A DNA stretch of 64,000 nt from Epiperipatus broadwayi. Lineage: Eukaryota; Onychophora; Udeonychophora; Euonychophora; Peripatidae. Position numbers and translations under genes: made by a program. The DNA is taken from positions 2,727,483 to 2,791,482 of the forward strand of contig JAQFVV010000043.1 of the NCBI GenBank assembly GCA_028023455.1. The letters are read 5' to 3'. Positions 48,686 through 61,194 of this stretch are shown piece after piece. The notes beneath the pieces were generated by a model. The model ran no database searches and was not told the DNA's origin. It was given only the letters and a program-made list of their open reading frames with translations. Each line of letters begins with the position of its first letter. Position 1 is the first letter of the stretch.

Positions 48686-51639
48686 TCAGTGTATATCTAT
48701 TGTTTCTTCATCTGGCTTTGGCATAGGAATCAGATCTGTTCCATTATTGTCAGGTGTTGTCTCTTCTGTTTCTTCTTGTGGCTCTATATCCAATTTCTCT
48801 TGGTTCTGTAATCCTGCTACATTTGGGATATGTGTTAACATTTGCAGTTCTTCTACAGCGCGATGTCTGAGATGGTTTATATGTCTTTTATATATTGTGC
48901 CATCTTGTAACTGGATGATTACAAGTTTAGTAATCATTCCTTTTTCCCATTTTTTCCATAACATATCCCGGACCCTTTGCGAAAATGTTTTTATAAATTT
49001 CACTATCCATTTCTTCAGTGGGGTTTGGCAGCAGTAATGATAATTTAATGCGCAATTTCCTGCCCATTAGTAATTCTGCTGGTGTCTTTCCCATAGCTGT
49101 TGATGGTGTTGAATGTTGATGTAACATTGCATCATTGATAGCACTCTGAAGATCTTGGTTATCTAATTTCCTTAAGGATTTCTTTATATTCTGTACTGCC
49201 TTTTCAGCTAGTCCATTCAACTCTGGGTGGTAAGCTGGTGACTGTAAGTGTTTGATACCATTCTTCTGGAAATATTCTTCAGTTTCTGTAGCTGTAAATG
49301 CTGTTCCATTGTCAGACACAATTGTTTCTAGCAGTCTGTGGCAAGAAAATACTGCACTTAGTATCTTAACAGTTTCATTAGTACTAACATCTTTCACTAT
49401 TCTACACTCTGTCCACTTTGAATATGCATCAATAATCACCAACAGTATCTTCCCATTTATTGGTCCAACATGGTCTATGTGAAGTCTTTGCCAAGCTGTT
49501 GTTGCCTTTGGCCATGAGTTGTACTCTTTGGTTGGCATATTCATCTGTCTCTGACATGGTGCACATTTTTTTAATATTTTGCTCGATGTCTCTTGATATT
49601 TTTGACCACCATATGTAGCTACGAGCCAGTGCTTTTGCTCGTACCACTCCTGGGTGCCCTTCATGCAGTAAATTATAAAACTTGGTTGTCTGCTCTCCAT
49701 AGGAATCACAACTTGATCACCCATTAGCACCCAGTCTTTACAAGTTGATAATTTATTTTTATTTGCCCAACTCGGATCAACGTATTCAGGCCTTGAATCT
49801 GGCCATCCATTTTTAATCCATTGCTTTAATATCTGGTAGCCCTGATCGGCATTTGTCCAATTAGCTACCCTTTTACTATTTAATATGTCTGAGTTTAATG
49901 CATTATATAATTTATTTCAACCTCTGTACTAATTTTCTCTTGTTTATCTGGAATTCGTGACAGCGCATCTGCATGTGCTATTTCTTTGCCTTTTTGATAT
50001 TGGAGTATATAATCATATCCTGCCAAAATATTTCTCCAGCACATCATGCTTGGGCTAAAGTGTTCAGGTGCCAGTCTATCGTGGCCTAGAATTCCAAGTA
50101 GTGGTTTGTGATCAGTGATTATTGTAAAGTTTCTGCCAAACAGGAATTGATGAAAATTTTTAAGGCCAAAAATAATAGTTAGTGCCTCTTTGTCTAATTG
50201 GCTGTAGTTCGTTTCTGCTTTTGAAAGAGTCCTTGATGCAAACGCAATGGGCCGCTCTCCTTTGTAGCATGGATGAGATAGTACTGCTCCTACTCCCCAT
50301 TCAGATGCATCAGTTGTTAAACATACTTCTAAAGTGCTATTATAATGCACTAACAGTTTATCTGATGATAGTAAGGCTTTCGATTGCTGGAAAGCCTCTT
50401 GATGCACTTTTTCCCATTTTCCGCTTTTGATTCTTTTTTAACAAATCATATAAGGGTTTTGCAATCTGAGCCTTGTTCTTCAAGAAAGGGCTCGAAAAAG
50501 TTCATCATTCCCAAAAATGCTTGCAGCTGTTTGACATTGATTAGTGGAGAGGCATTCATCACTGCCGTTACTTTCTGGGGTGATGGTTTCTTGCCCCTGT
50601 CTGAAATCAAGTGACCTAAAAAGATTAGTTCTTTTTCCATCCATACAGTCTTTTGTGTGTTCAGTTTTACGCCTAATTTCTGTAATTTCTCGCACACAGT
50701 GAGGAGCCTTTCTCGTAACTTAACTTCCGAATTTGCCGTGACGAGTATATTGTCGAAGTATGGAATCACTCCCTCTAAACCTTGTAACAAAGCATTAATC
50801 TTTGCTTGAAAAATATTTGGCGCTATAGAAATGCCAAACGGTAGTCTGTTGCATTTATATAAGCCCATATGGGTCGTAAGCGCTAATTTTTCCGCAGATT
50901 TATCCATTACGCGAATCTGATGGAATGCAGAGTTTAGATCTAACTTGGCAAAATACGAAACGTTTTGTAGCCCCGCCAGTATTTCCTTTATGTTTGGGAC
51001 AGGGTAGGCTCCCCTATTTAAATATTTATTTATTGTAACCCGGTAATCCCCACACAACCTAACATCCCCATTCGGTTTAGTTATTACCACTAACAGTGTA
51101 GCCCAATCAGAGCTTTCGATGGGCGTTAATACTCCTTTTTTGACTAAAGATTTAAGCTTATCTTCAACCTTCACTCTTTGTGCAAACGGCACTTTTCGCG
51201 CTTTGCAAACTACTGGACGCGCATTTTCTAATAATTCTATTTCGCCTAGTTTCGTATTTATCAACCCTAATTCTTCGTTAAAAAGCTTTGGATATTTTTT
51301 AGTTATTTCCTGTTGTATAGAAATCCCTTTTATAGTATTAAGTTCTATTCCTAATTCACTGAACCAATCTCTACCTATAATGGCATTAATTTTTGTATTT
51401 ACGATATATAATTGGAGATTTCGTTTTTTACCGTTATACTTGATTGGCGCTGTAACCTGGCCGCAAATTTTAAGCTCGTGGCCATTTACGTCTTTCGCTC
51501 TAATACTTGTTTTCTCTAGCGAACTATTAAAATTAGTTGTTGACAAACTTTCCCAATCTGTAAGAGACATTATAGAAATGGCTGATCCACTGTCTATTTC
51601 CATTTCTATTTCCTTTTCATAAATGTTTACTTTAATCAT
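48686..51639 (-). pseudogene. G2 pol (protease, RT, RNase H, integrase), frameshifted
   Basis: Segment 51639-50446 (397 codons): protease DSGS at residues 16-19; RT with KLDLNSAFHQI (D234), LPFGISIAPNIFQ, and motif C reading YFDN, where the second catalytic Asp (residue 297, codon 50749-50751) is Asn. After a frameshift near 50440, 50407-49895 holds RNase H with TDASEWGVGAVL, DKEA, TDHKPLLG and HADALSR. After further shifts, 49730-48927 is integrase: remains of the HHCC finger (broken by a frameshift near 49640), LHIDHVGP (first Asp), SDNGTAF (second Asp) and NGLAEKAVQ (Glu), so its catalytic triad is intact. The final frame, 49003-48686, carries the integrase C-terminal region and ends 70-odd bases before the polypurine tract. 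Confidence 0.88.
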
Positions 51640-51749
51640 AAACTGATATATCTCTTTTACGTCTAGATTTTTAATCGTGGGGTTTCTTACTAATTTTCAT
51701 CCCCTACTTTCTGACATAGGGTTTTCAATTTTACCCTCTTTTTTACACA

Positions 51750-52468
51750 CTAGCGCCAAATGCCCTTTTTTACCACATTTGGAACATGAGTTTTTGTTCC
51801 ATTTGCACTCTCTCTTTGTATGGCTAATTTACCACAACAGTAACAAGTAATTTTAGTGTTATTACTTTTTGACTCACGAGGGCTACCGTTCTCACTACTT
51901 GTCTTGAAAATGCCCATTTTTGCGTTCTCATCCGACCTTGCTCTAAAAGCCTGAGCTTGTTCCAAAATGAGCTCGTACACCACGCCCTTCTTAATGGCCA
52001 TTTCATATGTTACTTCAGGTTCTACTAACAATTGTTGCCTAAGCCTGTCATCCACTATCCCCCAGAGCAATTGATCCATAAGAATTTCCTCTACAAAATC
52101 ACCATATCCACAATCTTTAGCTAATTCTTTCAAAACCAAATTATACTCCTTTATTTTCTCACCCTTTAGTTGCTTTCTATTACGCAGGGTTAATCTTGCA
52201 ATATGACGAGAGGGACGTGGGCTAAAGTGTTCATTTAATTTTTTAATTACTTCTTCATATTTAACCTTCTCAGGCAATGGTAGTTCAAAATATTTACTTC
52301 TTCGATCACCCTCTTGCCCGCAAAACACATGAGTGCTGCGAGTTTCTTTTTATTATCGTCTATCCCATTCAAAGTAAAAAAATTTTCTATTTGGGTTATA
52401 TATAACGGCCATTCAGACACGTTATCTACACTGAATTCTCCTATGCTATTTTGACCAAATGAATACAT
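51750..52468 (-). pseudogene. G2 gag, frameshifted, with disrupted zinc knuckle
   Basis: Starts MYSFGQ at 52468 with SEWPLYITQIENFFTLNGIDD, shifts frame near 52320, then continues as SKYFELPLPEKVKYEEVIKKLNEHF, LRNRKQLKGEKIKEYN and RLRQQLLVEPEVTYEMAIKKG. Near 51850-51770 the CxCC...H...C knuckle begins (CYCCGK) but a frameshift removes its second half. Knuckles of this kind bind genomic RNA in functional relatives. It parallels G1 gag along its length. Confidence 0.85.
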
Positions 52469-52573
52469 TTTTTATTACGAGTCTAACGTTCGATTTTTGC
52501 AATTAACCGCTATTTCCTAATAATTCCTCCCTCCCCTGTTTACAAGGTTGACTCCTAACTGCGCCACTTAATT

Positions 52574-53170
52574 TGCTGTGTTCCGGCTTTCGCTCGCGGA
52601 TCAGCAATGATAACTTTGATTTAGTAAACAGACAAAGTATAGAATATGATAATTTAATATACAATAACTAGGTTAATATCCATAAATAGCTAACACCTAT
52701 ATATAATATGGAGAACAGTTGGGGATCTTAATGTCCTAATGCTCCCTGCGTACCAAAGTTAAAAGCTTATAAATAAGTTCACTCTACGACAGGCATAAAT
52801 TACTTAATCACGAAAGATCCCAGTTGGGCGTTATAAAATAATTAAAGATTAGTATGATCTGTTCACAGTCCTAGTTGGCTGGATTACCTACAGGCGCCGA
52901 GTACCTGGGATATTATCTCCTTGAACATGCACCCATCAGCACTGTAGCAGGAGTATTTTGACTTTTGTTTTTATACCTGTCGCGAGTTGGTCTCGTTTGC
53001 CTTCTTGATATTTTCTGGAGTAGTTGATGACCCATATCTGTCAGACGTTAGATCCGGTTTCCACTGACTTATTTCAATCTATATACACTAGTTACGAAAA
53101 TTAGCTTGACAATCTGCAATCGTTGTCAATTGTTATTATTCTATTTTATTATTATTCTATATATATAATA
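52574..53170 (-). repeat. G2 5' LTR, 597 bp
   Basis: Pairs with 47988-48601. In element direction it starts TATTATATATATAG, not the usual TG, and ends ACACAGCA followed by aattaagtggcgcagttagg, the presumed primer-binding region. The duplication tcttg abuts it at 53171. Confidence 0.9.
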
Positions 53171-54110
53171 TCTTGTCATGAATAATATGCTACAGGGAGA
53201 CTGGTTTTCTATTTTTAATTATATATACATATACACACACATACTCACAGTTTGTTCCAGTGAAAAGATGACAAGTAACTATTTTTTCTCCAGGCCATCT
53301 GAAGCATATCTATGAATCAGTGCAGGTATTATGTACTGATATTGTTTAGCTATTGATGAAATGTGACAATGGGTTTGTATCTCACATGGTGGGATAATGT
53401 AGTGAAACTGTAAGATTCAAGTTCGAATCTTAGTTTCACCTTAGTCACATTTGTTTTATCGTCTTCTACCCACTCCTCCGTTCCACCTAAATTTAAACTC
53501 TCAATATTGGACTGTGTGCGTATAATAGTATTAGTTAAATATATATAAAAGCTTGTTAAATGTGCCTCATGCGCACACACGCCAATATGAGATATAACAC
53601 ATTGAAAATAATTTATTAAATTTAGAATATTTAATATTTTGCGTTAATTATAATTTAGGTCAAAGTTATATAACATTTTAATTTATAAAATCTAAAAGTT
53701 GTTTTTAACCTTTTTAAATATTTAAAAATAGAAATTCCCCTGCTAAATAAAATTGCAAGTCATAGTGGGTGGGGAGAGACAATAGAAGACAGAGAAATAT
53801 TCCTGAAAGCTTTTTAATTAGTTTTAAAGAAACATCTGCAGTATAATGAGGTCATAGGTGAAATACGCAATAAAGTAAAGCAAAATATTCGGATTGAAAT
53901 GACAAATGGAACATGTGCTCTTAATGCACTGTTTTACCTGCGGATATTTGTGCGGACCAAAAAGGCAAACAAATGTCAGATGGATCCGAAAGATAAAGAG
54001 CAAGGGAAACAAAAGGTATATAAAGTCTTGTTCAAAGTAAAATGAATCTGAATCTCAATCTGTTTTTTTTTCTGTGATCTGCCTTCTGCTTTCTTTCGTA
54101 TGTCAAATCA
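53171..54110. other. Intronic stretch, no gene seen
   Basis: CA/TA-rich microsatellite text near 53220-53250. Near 53405-53450, aagttcgaatcttagtttcacc contains a B-box-like motif, but no A box or tRNA fold is evident. Confidence 0.4.
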
Positions 54111-55720
54111 TTGAAGTATGCTATTTACGTATAATATTGTGAAGCCCGAGTAGTCGGCGTGCGCTATTTTCCTCTGGAGGATGGTAGATGCGCTGGATCC
54201 CTTACTTGCTTTTAAAATGAACTGAAATTGTCTGCTGTAATCCATATGCTGCTGCCTAATCAACTGCTGCTTATAATAATGATCAATAAATGAACTGTTA
54301 AGGAAAAACTACTGCACCATACTTCATGAACAAGAGGATTACTCAGAAATGTGCATGTTCTACTTAAATCAAAGATAACCAGTACCCAAAATCTTTAAGA
54401 ACTTTCACGCTCTCTTATTCAAAACTAGAAGTCATATCTCTAATTTATATAATTTTATTCATAATGTCTACTCTTGTAAATCCTTTTTAAAACCACTAAA
54501 CTTCTTAAAAATCTGTAACCTTTAAATGTTTAATTACTATACGATCTTTCGTTTTCTTTGGGTATCCAGTTCTATTAATATTTATTTATTGACATAATTA
54601 ATTTCATTCAATACTAGCCTCTTAACTTTATTAAATGTTAGCCTTCGTCAAAATGCGCGGAGTCATTAGATAATATATTTATAGTAAACTCGTCTTATGT
54701 TGATAAAGCGGCTAGCTCGGGAATTATATAATCTTTATATTTTAAAAAATTATTTCTCGGATGCGTCTTATTCTATATTAATATGCTTTCTTGTATTGTC
54801 TTATATTTTAATGAATTATCCTAGCTTCAGAGACGCATCTAACTTTCATGATTAGCTATGAATGTGGGTGTACCATAATTTGTGCGGGCGGATATCTTAA
54901 CAATAGAAATATGATAGAATTATGATCTTCACCATTTTATTATTAGTATCAATTGGTATCCATTGAATTTAACTTTATAATCAAACCAATCTCATGTTAT
55001 TTGAGGGCTTGTAAGTTGATCACTCATAAATGTGGGCCTCGGGAATGAGTCATCATTTATTAGCAATTAAATATATAAATCATGTTCTATTATCAAACGA
55101 TAGGTGTTATTATTGAGTGATGCCAAAGTTTTTCTCTTGTTTAAAGCCAGGGAAATCACCGGATACCTATGGTTAAAGGTATCGTTCTGCTCCATACAGA
55201 AGGGCACGGTTCAAAGTGCTCCCATGGAAAGCTGAGTCCGTCATGCATTCAGTGATTAACCATGGCAGAAGTTCCCATACACCCGGACTTGCGATTATGG
55301 CTGGTCTCGTAGGATCGGCAGGAGGCCTGCCCACGAGTTTATATTTCCCTCCTGGCTTGCTTCTTAAAGTTCTCTCTGTTATTATTCTATGGCATCTCTA
55401 TCAATACCACCTCTCGTCCAATTAATATTTCTTTATTCTCTGCTTATGATTTCATTTCCCAAGTCTTCCACGTTATTTGCCCTCCAATAACAGGCCCTCT
55501 TTAGAATTAATCATGTAAATAAAACTTTATATATAATCCATTGTTGGGGTGAGTAAATTCGCAGTCGTATATCTTATTCAAGTTTTCTACACACGATAGC
55601 TGATGTACTTAGTGTGGGGCATGAAATAAGAGCTTGCTACCATTAAATACCCAAAGGGACAGGTCGAATGATTAATGCTTTAAGAAGGTAAACTTGTGCC
55701 ATATTAGGAGCATTGACTAA
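54111..55720. other. Unassigned, relatively GC- and CpG-richer block
   Basis: Contains cccgagtagtcggcgtgcgc, tgcgcgg, gcggctagctcgg, gtgcgggcgg and, at about 55150-55370, a run of near-neutral composition ending ggatcggcaggaggcctgcc. A short inverted pair (ggatgcgtct near 54758, agacgcatct near 54831) is present. A 69-codon plus-strand frame at 55216 has no recognisable motif. It could be a diverged transposon or solo LTR, or unique sequence; I cannot identify it. Confidence 0.35.
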
Positions 55721-55899
55721 GATCAAACTCCAAGCTTGTAAATAGATTTATATTAATATTAAATATAGTTTTAATTATATCTACGTCTTCATGTCTATTT
55801 CCTTAATGTCCTATAGCCATAGTGTCTTGTGTTGAAATAAATTAAATATAAAAGATTAATAAAAAAATATCCCCGAGGCCTAAAAGATGTTTGCTAATG

Positions 55900-56000
55900 T
55901 GGTGGCAAGTACGTTATCCCGTAGTTATATGTTGTGTAGTCAATCTACTAGATTTGAACTCAGCATTGCAGGCTCTGAACCCATCTGTAGTGCTGCTCTT
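55900..56000. repeat. Possible tRNA-derived SINE fragment, minus strand
   Basis: The reverse complement contains gagttcaaatct, a B-box form, with text such as gataacgtacttgccacc downstream of it. The A box is not convincing. Confidence 0.3.
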
Positions 56001-56023
56001 CGACTGTAGTGGAGGGAAGATGC

Positions 56024-56235
56024 AACTGGTTAACGAGATATATGAATTCTGACCGTTACAGTAGTGACATTAAATTTCATTTTAAATTGAGAAAAACTGC
56101 TACCGGAACATTTGCAATGATTCGAACTATGCCCAGCAATGAAACCATGAGTCGCAAGAATGTTTTCAAGGGTTTTGCAAGATTTTTTTGATGGCAGGGA
56201 AAGCACTGAAGGTGATCTGCAAAGTATGAAGCACA
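56024..56235 (+). pseudogene. mariner-type helix-turn-helix fragment (HTH_48 / SETMAR-GVQW3-like)
   Basis: The plus-strand frame from about 56060 reads DIKFHFKLRKTATGTFAMIRT, then MSRKNVFKGFARF. After a one-base shift at the T run near 56182 it continues FDGRESTEGDLQS. This reproduces the conserved N-terminal DNA-binding helix-turn-helix of mariner transposases (IKFCxKLGKTATET..., SRTQVFEWFKRFKDGR...). The catalytic domain and terminal repeats are absent. Confidence 0.6.
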
Positions 56236-57807
56236 TTATCATATTTCATATTGTAACTTGTGATTCAGACTTGCTAGCATTTTAAAATTTTTTGTAGTGA
56301 ATAACTAAACAATATCACTACCTAAATACTGAATCAGAGGGTCTCGTAAATATAAATTTGGAAATTATTGCTAGATCGAGCTAAATATACAGATCGTTTC
56401 ACAATTCGTTATTTTTAGTCATCATAATAAATACCCATCTCATAGAATATTTCAGTTGACTTTTTGATAGAATATATCAATTCCTCATTAATAGATAATA
56501 ATCAGTATTCTTCATTGATATTATGTTTTTCAAATTTTAGGTTTATTATATTCTTACGGATCTCAGATAAGATACACATTTTTTATTTATACTTTATTAC
56601 AGTTCTGTTTGATTAACAGCATTTACTGTATACAGACTTACATCAGGGTATTTAGAAACTCTTTATTTCCATGGGAGTAGCATTAGTAATATTTATTTCA
56701 AATTTTTATAAGCAATATAATATTCATGGATTAAACATTAGTAACCTAGTTATATTTGATAATCAGTATTCTATGTGGCATTGAATTTGATCGATGGTAA
56801 TTCAATTAGAAAACTCAAGAATTTATCTAGAAAACCTGAAAACACAGATGCTCAATGTACACCCATTTAAGCAGAGACTATACTTACAGGACTTGCAGGA
56901 GACAAAATAATTACACTAATGTATTTGATTTTTTCTTATGACACATGGATGTTTACAATTTTTGAATAAATGTGAAGAGATTCATTGACTTTATTTTTAA
57001 TTTTTTAAACCAACTTAACTGTTAATGCATAAATATGAACTTTAGCAGATAATAAACTAATGTGCCTTCTATGTGAAGCTTTATGCTGCTAGATAAATGA
57101 TTATTTTAACTCTGTTTCAAATTAAACTGATCAGTGAATTGTAACTTAAATAATAAAAGTCTAATAATTAGTTTATTGAGATAATTATAATCAGAATTAT
57201 CAGAAAATGTATCTCTAAACTTTTGTTTAATATTAGTTATTAAAAATTTCACTCTATGTGATGCATAATGATGATTGTTTATTTTTCTACTCTAGAGGAT
57301 CAACATTTTCATCTTAATTAAAACGAACACTAATTTGTAGATTATCTGAATATTAAAAGCTACTTGCATATATAAGATATATAACTCAGTATATTCACTC
57401 TTGACCAGTCAAGTTAATGGTGTCTGTTATTTGAGAAAAGACAGTGGAATTATCTTACTTATAGTTTTAACTACAACTTGAAAATAATAGACATGTTTTA
57501 ATTTGGAGAATGAAAAAAAAAAAATAGAGATGATAATGACTCACAAATTGTGCAAATAATTTAATTTATTAATGTATATGAAATAAGCCATTATGATTAT
57601 GAGGGTAGAATTTTTCAATTTAGCTTCTATAAATGTTCTCCAAAATTACATATAAATTTTTAGCTTTATCCATCAAATATATTTATGTCAGAAGCAAGTG
57701 TCTTAATTAAATTGACAATAGTAATAAAAATAAAAATATTTTCATCTTGTATAATAATCAAATTAGGTCCGCTTTATAAATCTCTTAGTAGAATTAAACT
57801 ACACATC
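56236..57807. other. Intronic AT-rich stretch, no gene seen
   Basis: No coding or repeat structure recognised. Confidence 0.45.
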
Positions 57808-58060
57808 ACATGATTATCATATTTTATGCTTGCTCATAACGTTATTAAAACAGTCAAAATTCTCTATACAGTAGTGCCACTCAGTGCAAGCCAGAGTAAT
57901 CAATGGCTGCCAGAAGGCTTGTGCATAAAATCCCTATCTAGTTCCTACTCATCTAATATCCCCAGACTAGTTTCTAGCTTATGGCTTTCATCAGTGAGGA
58001 GCCTTGGATCTGAGAACACTGCACCTAGATCTTAGGATTTAATGCAACCCTCCAGCATCC
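57808..58060 (+). repeat. Family M repeat copy with left arm
   Basis: Starts catcacatgattatcatatt and ttatgcttgctcataacg, continues gtgccactcagtgcaagcc, agagtaatcaatggctgcc, agactagtttctagcttatg and catcagtgaggagcctt, and fades after 58040. The outer left arm is the reverse complement of the right end of the copy at 59128-59390, so the family has long inverted ends; here the right arm is missing. The open frame it contains is not a gene. Confidence 0.7.
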
Positions 58061-59127
58061 ACCTTTTATCTCTACTTAACTACAAAACTACGAGTCTAAA
58101 ATTGAAAACACAATAATATTTTGTATTGTGCCCATGATTTTTCATAAAACAGATTCATTCATTGTTTTCAAATGTTGCTCCAATCTTGTTTTCATACCTT
58201 AAAATTCTATTCAGAAAGATAGGTTCTAGTTATAGAGATACAGATTTGTTTTTAACCCAAAGTAACACTGTCAGAATAAAATAAGTTCTTTATTTTTCTA
58301 ATCAATAGGCTTCTTTGTTTCATTTGCTATGGCAATAAAAGTTCATCTTGACAAAAACAAAGAGCATATCCTGTCAGTAATAATTGTTTCATTGCCATCT
58401 TTATTTTTTAATTTAATAGCTTATTGAGAATTAAGTTTCTCCTGCATATATTTTTAATTGACCAATAACTTTGTGTTTAACTATGGAAATTTGGAATAAC
58501 ATGGACAAAGACTATGATATTGTATCAATTTTATCAGTCATTTGATAGATTAAAACTTAATTTCTATTTTCTTTCTGGATCTGCAACAGTATCCTTTTTT
58601 TTTTAATAGTTCCTGATCACTTCGGTAAATACTTTAGATTTAATTTACAAATCCTACCTCTTATATTGTAAAATAAAATATTTGAGTCATTACTTAAAGA
58701 TCAAGTGATATTCGAGTACGAAATTTGACAGATTGAATACAGCAATTCCTTCCTTTCAATTATCAAACTGATTGTTTTCCCCCTACTTTCTTTAATTGGG
58801 AATACGTTCGGGGATTTTTAATTCTTGAGTTTACTGTTGTTAAATGCATTAAATTGTACTGGGTGATATGAAATTGCATCAATTGCACACAAAAATTAAC
58901 ATCTAATACAATTTTAAACTCACTTCTAAATTATTTTAATTAAACTCACCACATTTATTCCATAATTGGACTCTAGACAATTTTAATTGACTATGAAAAT
59001 GTGGAAAGTTACTGTATTATGATGAAAGCCAATATAAGAAACAAAATTTTAGAATGAGTTATTAATAAAAGTATACTATAACATAATATTATGTAGGAAA
59101 ATGATAGAATCAAGAAGAGAGAGAATT

Positions 59128-59390
59128 AAAACAGGCAAAACTCTATATGTATTGCCACTCTGTGCAAGCCAGAGTAATCAATGCATGCAAGAAGGCTTGT
59201 GCGTAAAATCCCCAGCTTGTGCCTACTCACCCAATATCCCCAGACTAGTTTCTGGCTTGTGGCCTTCGTCCGTGAGGAGCCTTGATCAGAGAGTACTGAG
59301 TGGCAATACGTATAGAAAGTTTTGCCTGTTTTAATAAGTTATAAGCAAGCATAAGAAATGGTGATCATGTGATGTTAAGAGAGACACTTT
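59128..59390 (+). repeat. Family M repeat copy with inverted ends
   Basis: The left arm (attaaaacaggcaaaactc ... attgccactc, 59128-59161) pairs with the right arm (gagtggcaat ... agttttgcctgttttaat, 59298-59334) around the conserved core (gcaagccagagtaatcaatg, agactagtttctggcttg, cgtgaggagccttg). The right outer extension to about 59390 (ataagcaagcataagaaatg, gatcatgtgatg) matches the left outer arm at 57808 in reverse. This identifies the family as a MITE-like foldback repeat. Confidence 0.75.
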
Positions 59391-60956
59391 TTTAAATACA
59401 GTGTACCACTAAAATGAGACATTGTACACAAGTTTATTACTTTGCAATGGCTCACATAAAAATGCCGATAATTTACCAACATAATTTTTGACATTGAATT
59501 TGAGCTTAAACTTTTAGCATAAAATTGCAAAATTTTTGTTTTTAATTGTTATGCACAATTGAAAATCAATATGTGTTATATAGTTATGAATAAATATACT
59601 TTGATTTTTTTTAGCAATTCTACTTTTTGAAAAATGAATGGGTGCAGACATTTATAATTTTAGGAATATTATGTGCTATGCTATAATGGCTGACCAAAAA
59701 CTGCTTATAAGTAGAAATGTTTCTGATTTTGAAGATTTCAGAAAAACGTATTTCACCTATAATAAGAAATTTATAAATTAACAACAAGGATTTTTTTTTT
59801 AAAAAGGAATCCATGGAAGCATAGTTTTGAAATCTGAAATCTTATAATCTCACTAAAATTAAATACAATCAATATTATACATTCAGTTAAACATGTAAAG
59901 ATATCATCACACTCTGCCATTATTAATGATAATATAAAAATACCAAACAGAATCTAAATATATTAAATGCAATTATTTAAACCGAATATACTTTCAAAGC
60001 GTGTGCATCATAATCATGGTTATTCTGTTGAGAATCTAAGAGACCACATTTTGCCAATTTGAATACTGTTAGATCTTTGGTTTATTACATATTCATTTTG
60101 TGTGATGAACCATGCCTCTTTAATTTTACATTTCCTATCATTTATTTCTTCACACCTTATTTTAATAATATTGGGATCAAAAATGGGTCATTCTTTTTCA
60201 TTGTTTGGAAAAATATCAATATATTAGTTGAATCGGTTTTTGCTTTTTTGTACATCAGGGTATGTTGTGTTAATCTTGTTTTCGGATTAGTTTTCTTTCC
60301 CATCATAGTAGGTATATGAACTCGTCCATTGGTTACATTTTCAAAATCTGTAAGTTAAAATTAAAAGTAATTATGTTTCTCTTCTTTGAATTGAATCATA
60401 ATTTGGGACAATCCTTTGTCTTAGAGGTCAATTATTGGAATGCAGAAAATGTATAAAAATAAGTCTCATTTATAAGGAGTTTTAAAGCAAAATTACAAAT
60501 TTCTACATCTGTTTTCTTAGTGTAGTTTTGGATTTCAATTTTATTTAAACTATGACATGTATGCTCTTTTATGTAAAACTATTCTTATTGTATACATTCC
60601 ATTTATGTATATAGAAATCCATTTATTTTTATGCAGTCTGTCTTTGGAATTATATCTAACATCGTTTATTTTTTCCTTTTGTAATATAGTAGTTTTGTTC
60701 AAAGATTGGAATGGTATCCATTATCAGTACTGAAATTATGTAGAATAAACCAAAGAGGAAAAAATAAATGTCCTTGGATAATTTATTTACTTTGTAAAGA
60801 CAAAAGCATTTTTTTTTAAAAGAAATTTTCTTTTATTTATTTTTTGCATCTATATTTGGTGAAATGTTATTGAATAAATTTTAGTTAATTAGGTGAAAAC
60901 ATTCATAATCAATGAAAGACTAATAAAAAAGATATAATATTTTATTGGCATTATTA

Positions 60957-60976
60957 TTATTATTATTATTATTATT
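60957..60976. repeat. (ATT)n microsatellite
   Basis: About seven uninterrupted ATT units inside intron 2. Confidence 0.85.
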
Positions 60977-61194
60977 AAAAGATAATTGAAACAGAATTTA
61001 TAGCACGCTGTCATGTATATTGTTTCAATACATGCATATATAAATTTGTAAAGTTCATAGTAATTTATAATTTGTTATTTAAAGGTTCATTGCCTTTTGT
61101 ATTTCATTGAAATGTAAAAATTGGCAAGAAGTGCAAAATAGTTATTTATTATATGTATAATCACACATACTTTATATATTTATATTTGTTATAG

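Larger units (their letters stand above)
47988..53170 (-). mobile_element. Ty3/gypsy LTR retrotransposon G2, full-length but defective
   Basis: 5183 bp on the minus strand, flanked by an exact 5-bp duplication tcttg (47983-47987, 53171-53175). Order in its own direction: 5' LTR (53170-52574), primer-binding region starting tggcgcagttaggagtcaacc a few bases inside, gag, protease, RT, RNase H, integrase, polypurine tract (gtaaggggagga near 48603-48614), 3' LTR (48601-47988). The LTRs are nearly identical apart from 14-nt and 4-nt length differences and scattered substitutions, so the insertion is younger than G1. There are several frameshifts and no envelope gene. Confidence 0.92.
46048..61194 (+). 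other. Intron 2 of the RNF31-like gene, 15.1 kb
   Basis: Bounded by GTAAGTTC and tttgttatag, phase 0. It contains gypsy element G2 (antisense), a GC-richer block, a mariner fragment and family M repeats. 46048-46799, 46900-47982 and 59395-61194 hold nothing I can name apart from low-complexity runs. Confidence 0.75.

Noticed and set aside
53360-53455. tRNA-like text with a B-box motif (agttcgaatct)
   Set aside because: No A box at the right distance and no cloverleaf stems pair, so neither a tRNA gene nor a secure SINE call is justified.
55216-55425. 69-codon plus-strand frame
   Set aside because: No recognisable motif, no supporting splice structure, and it lies in an intron block of unknown nature.
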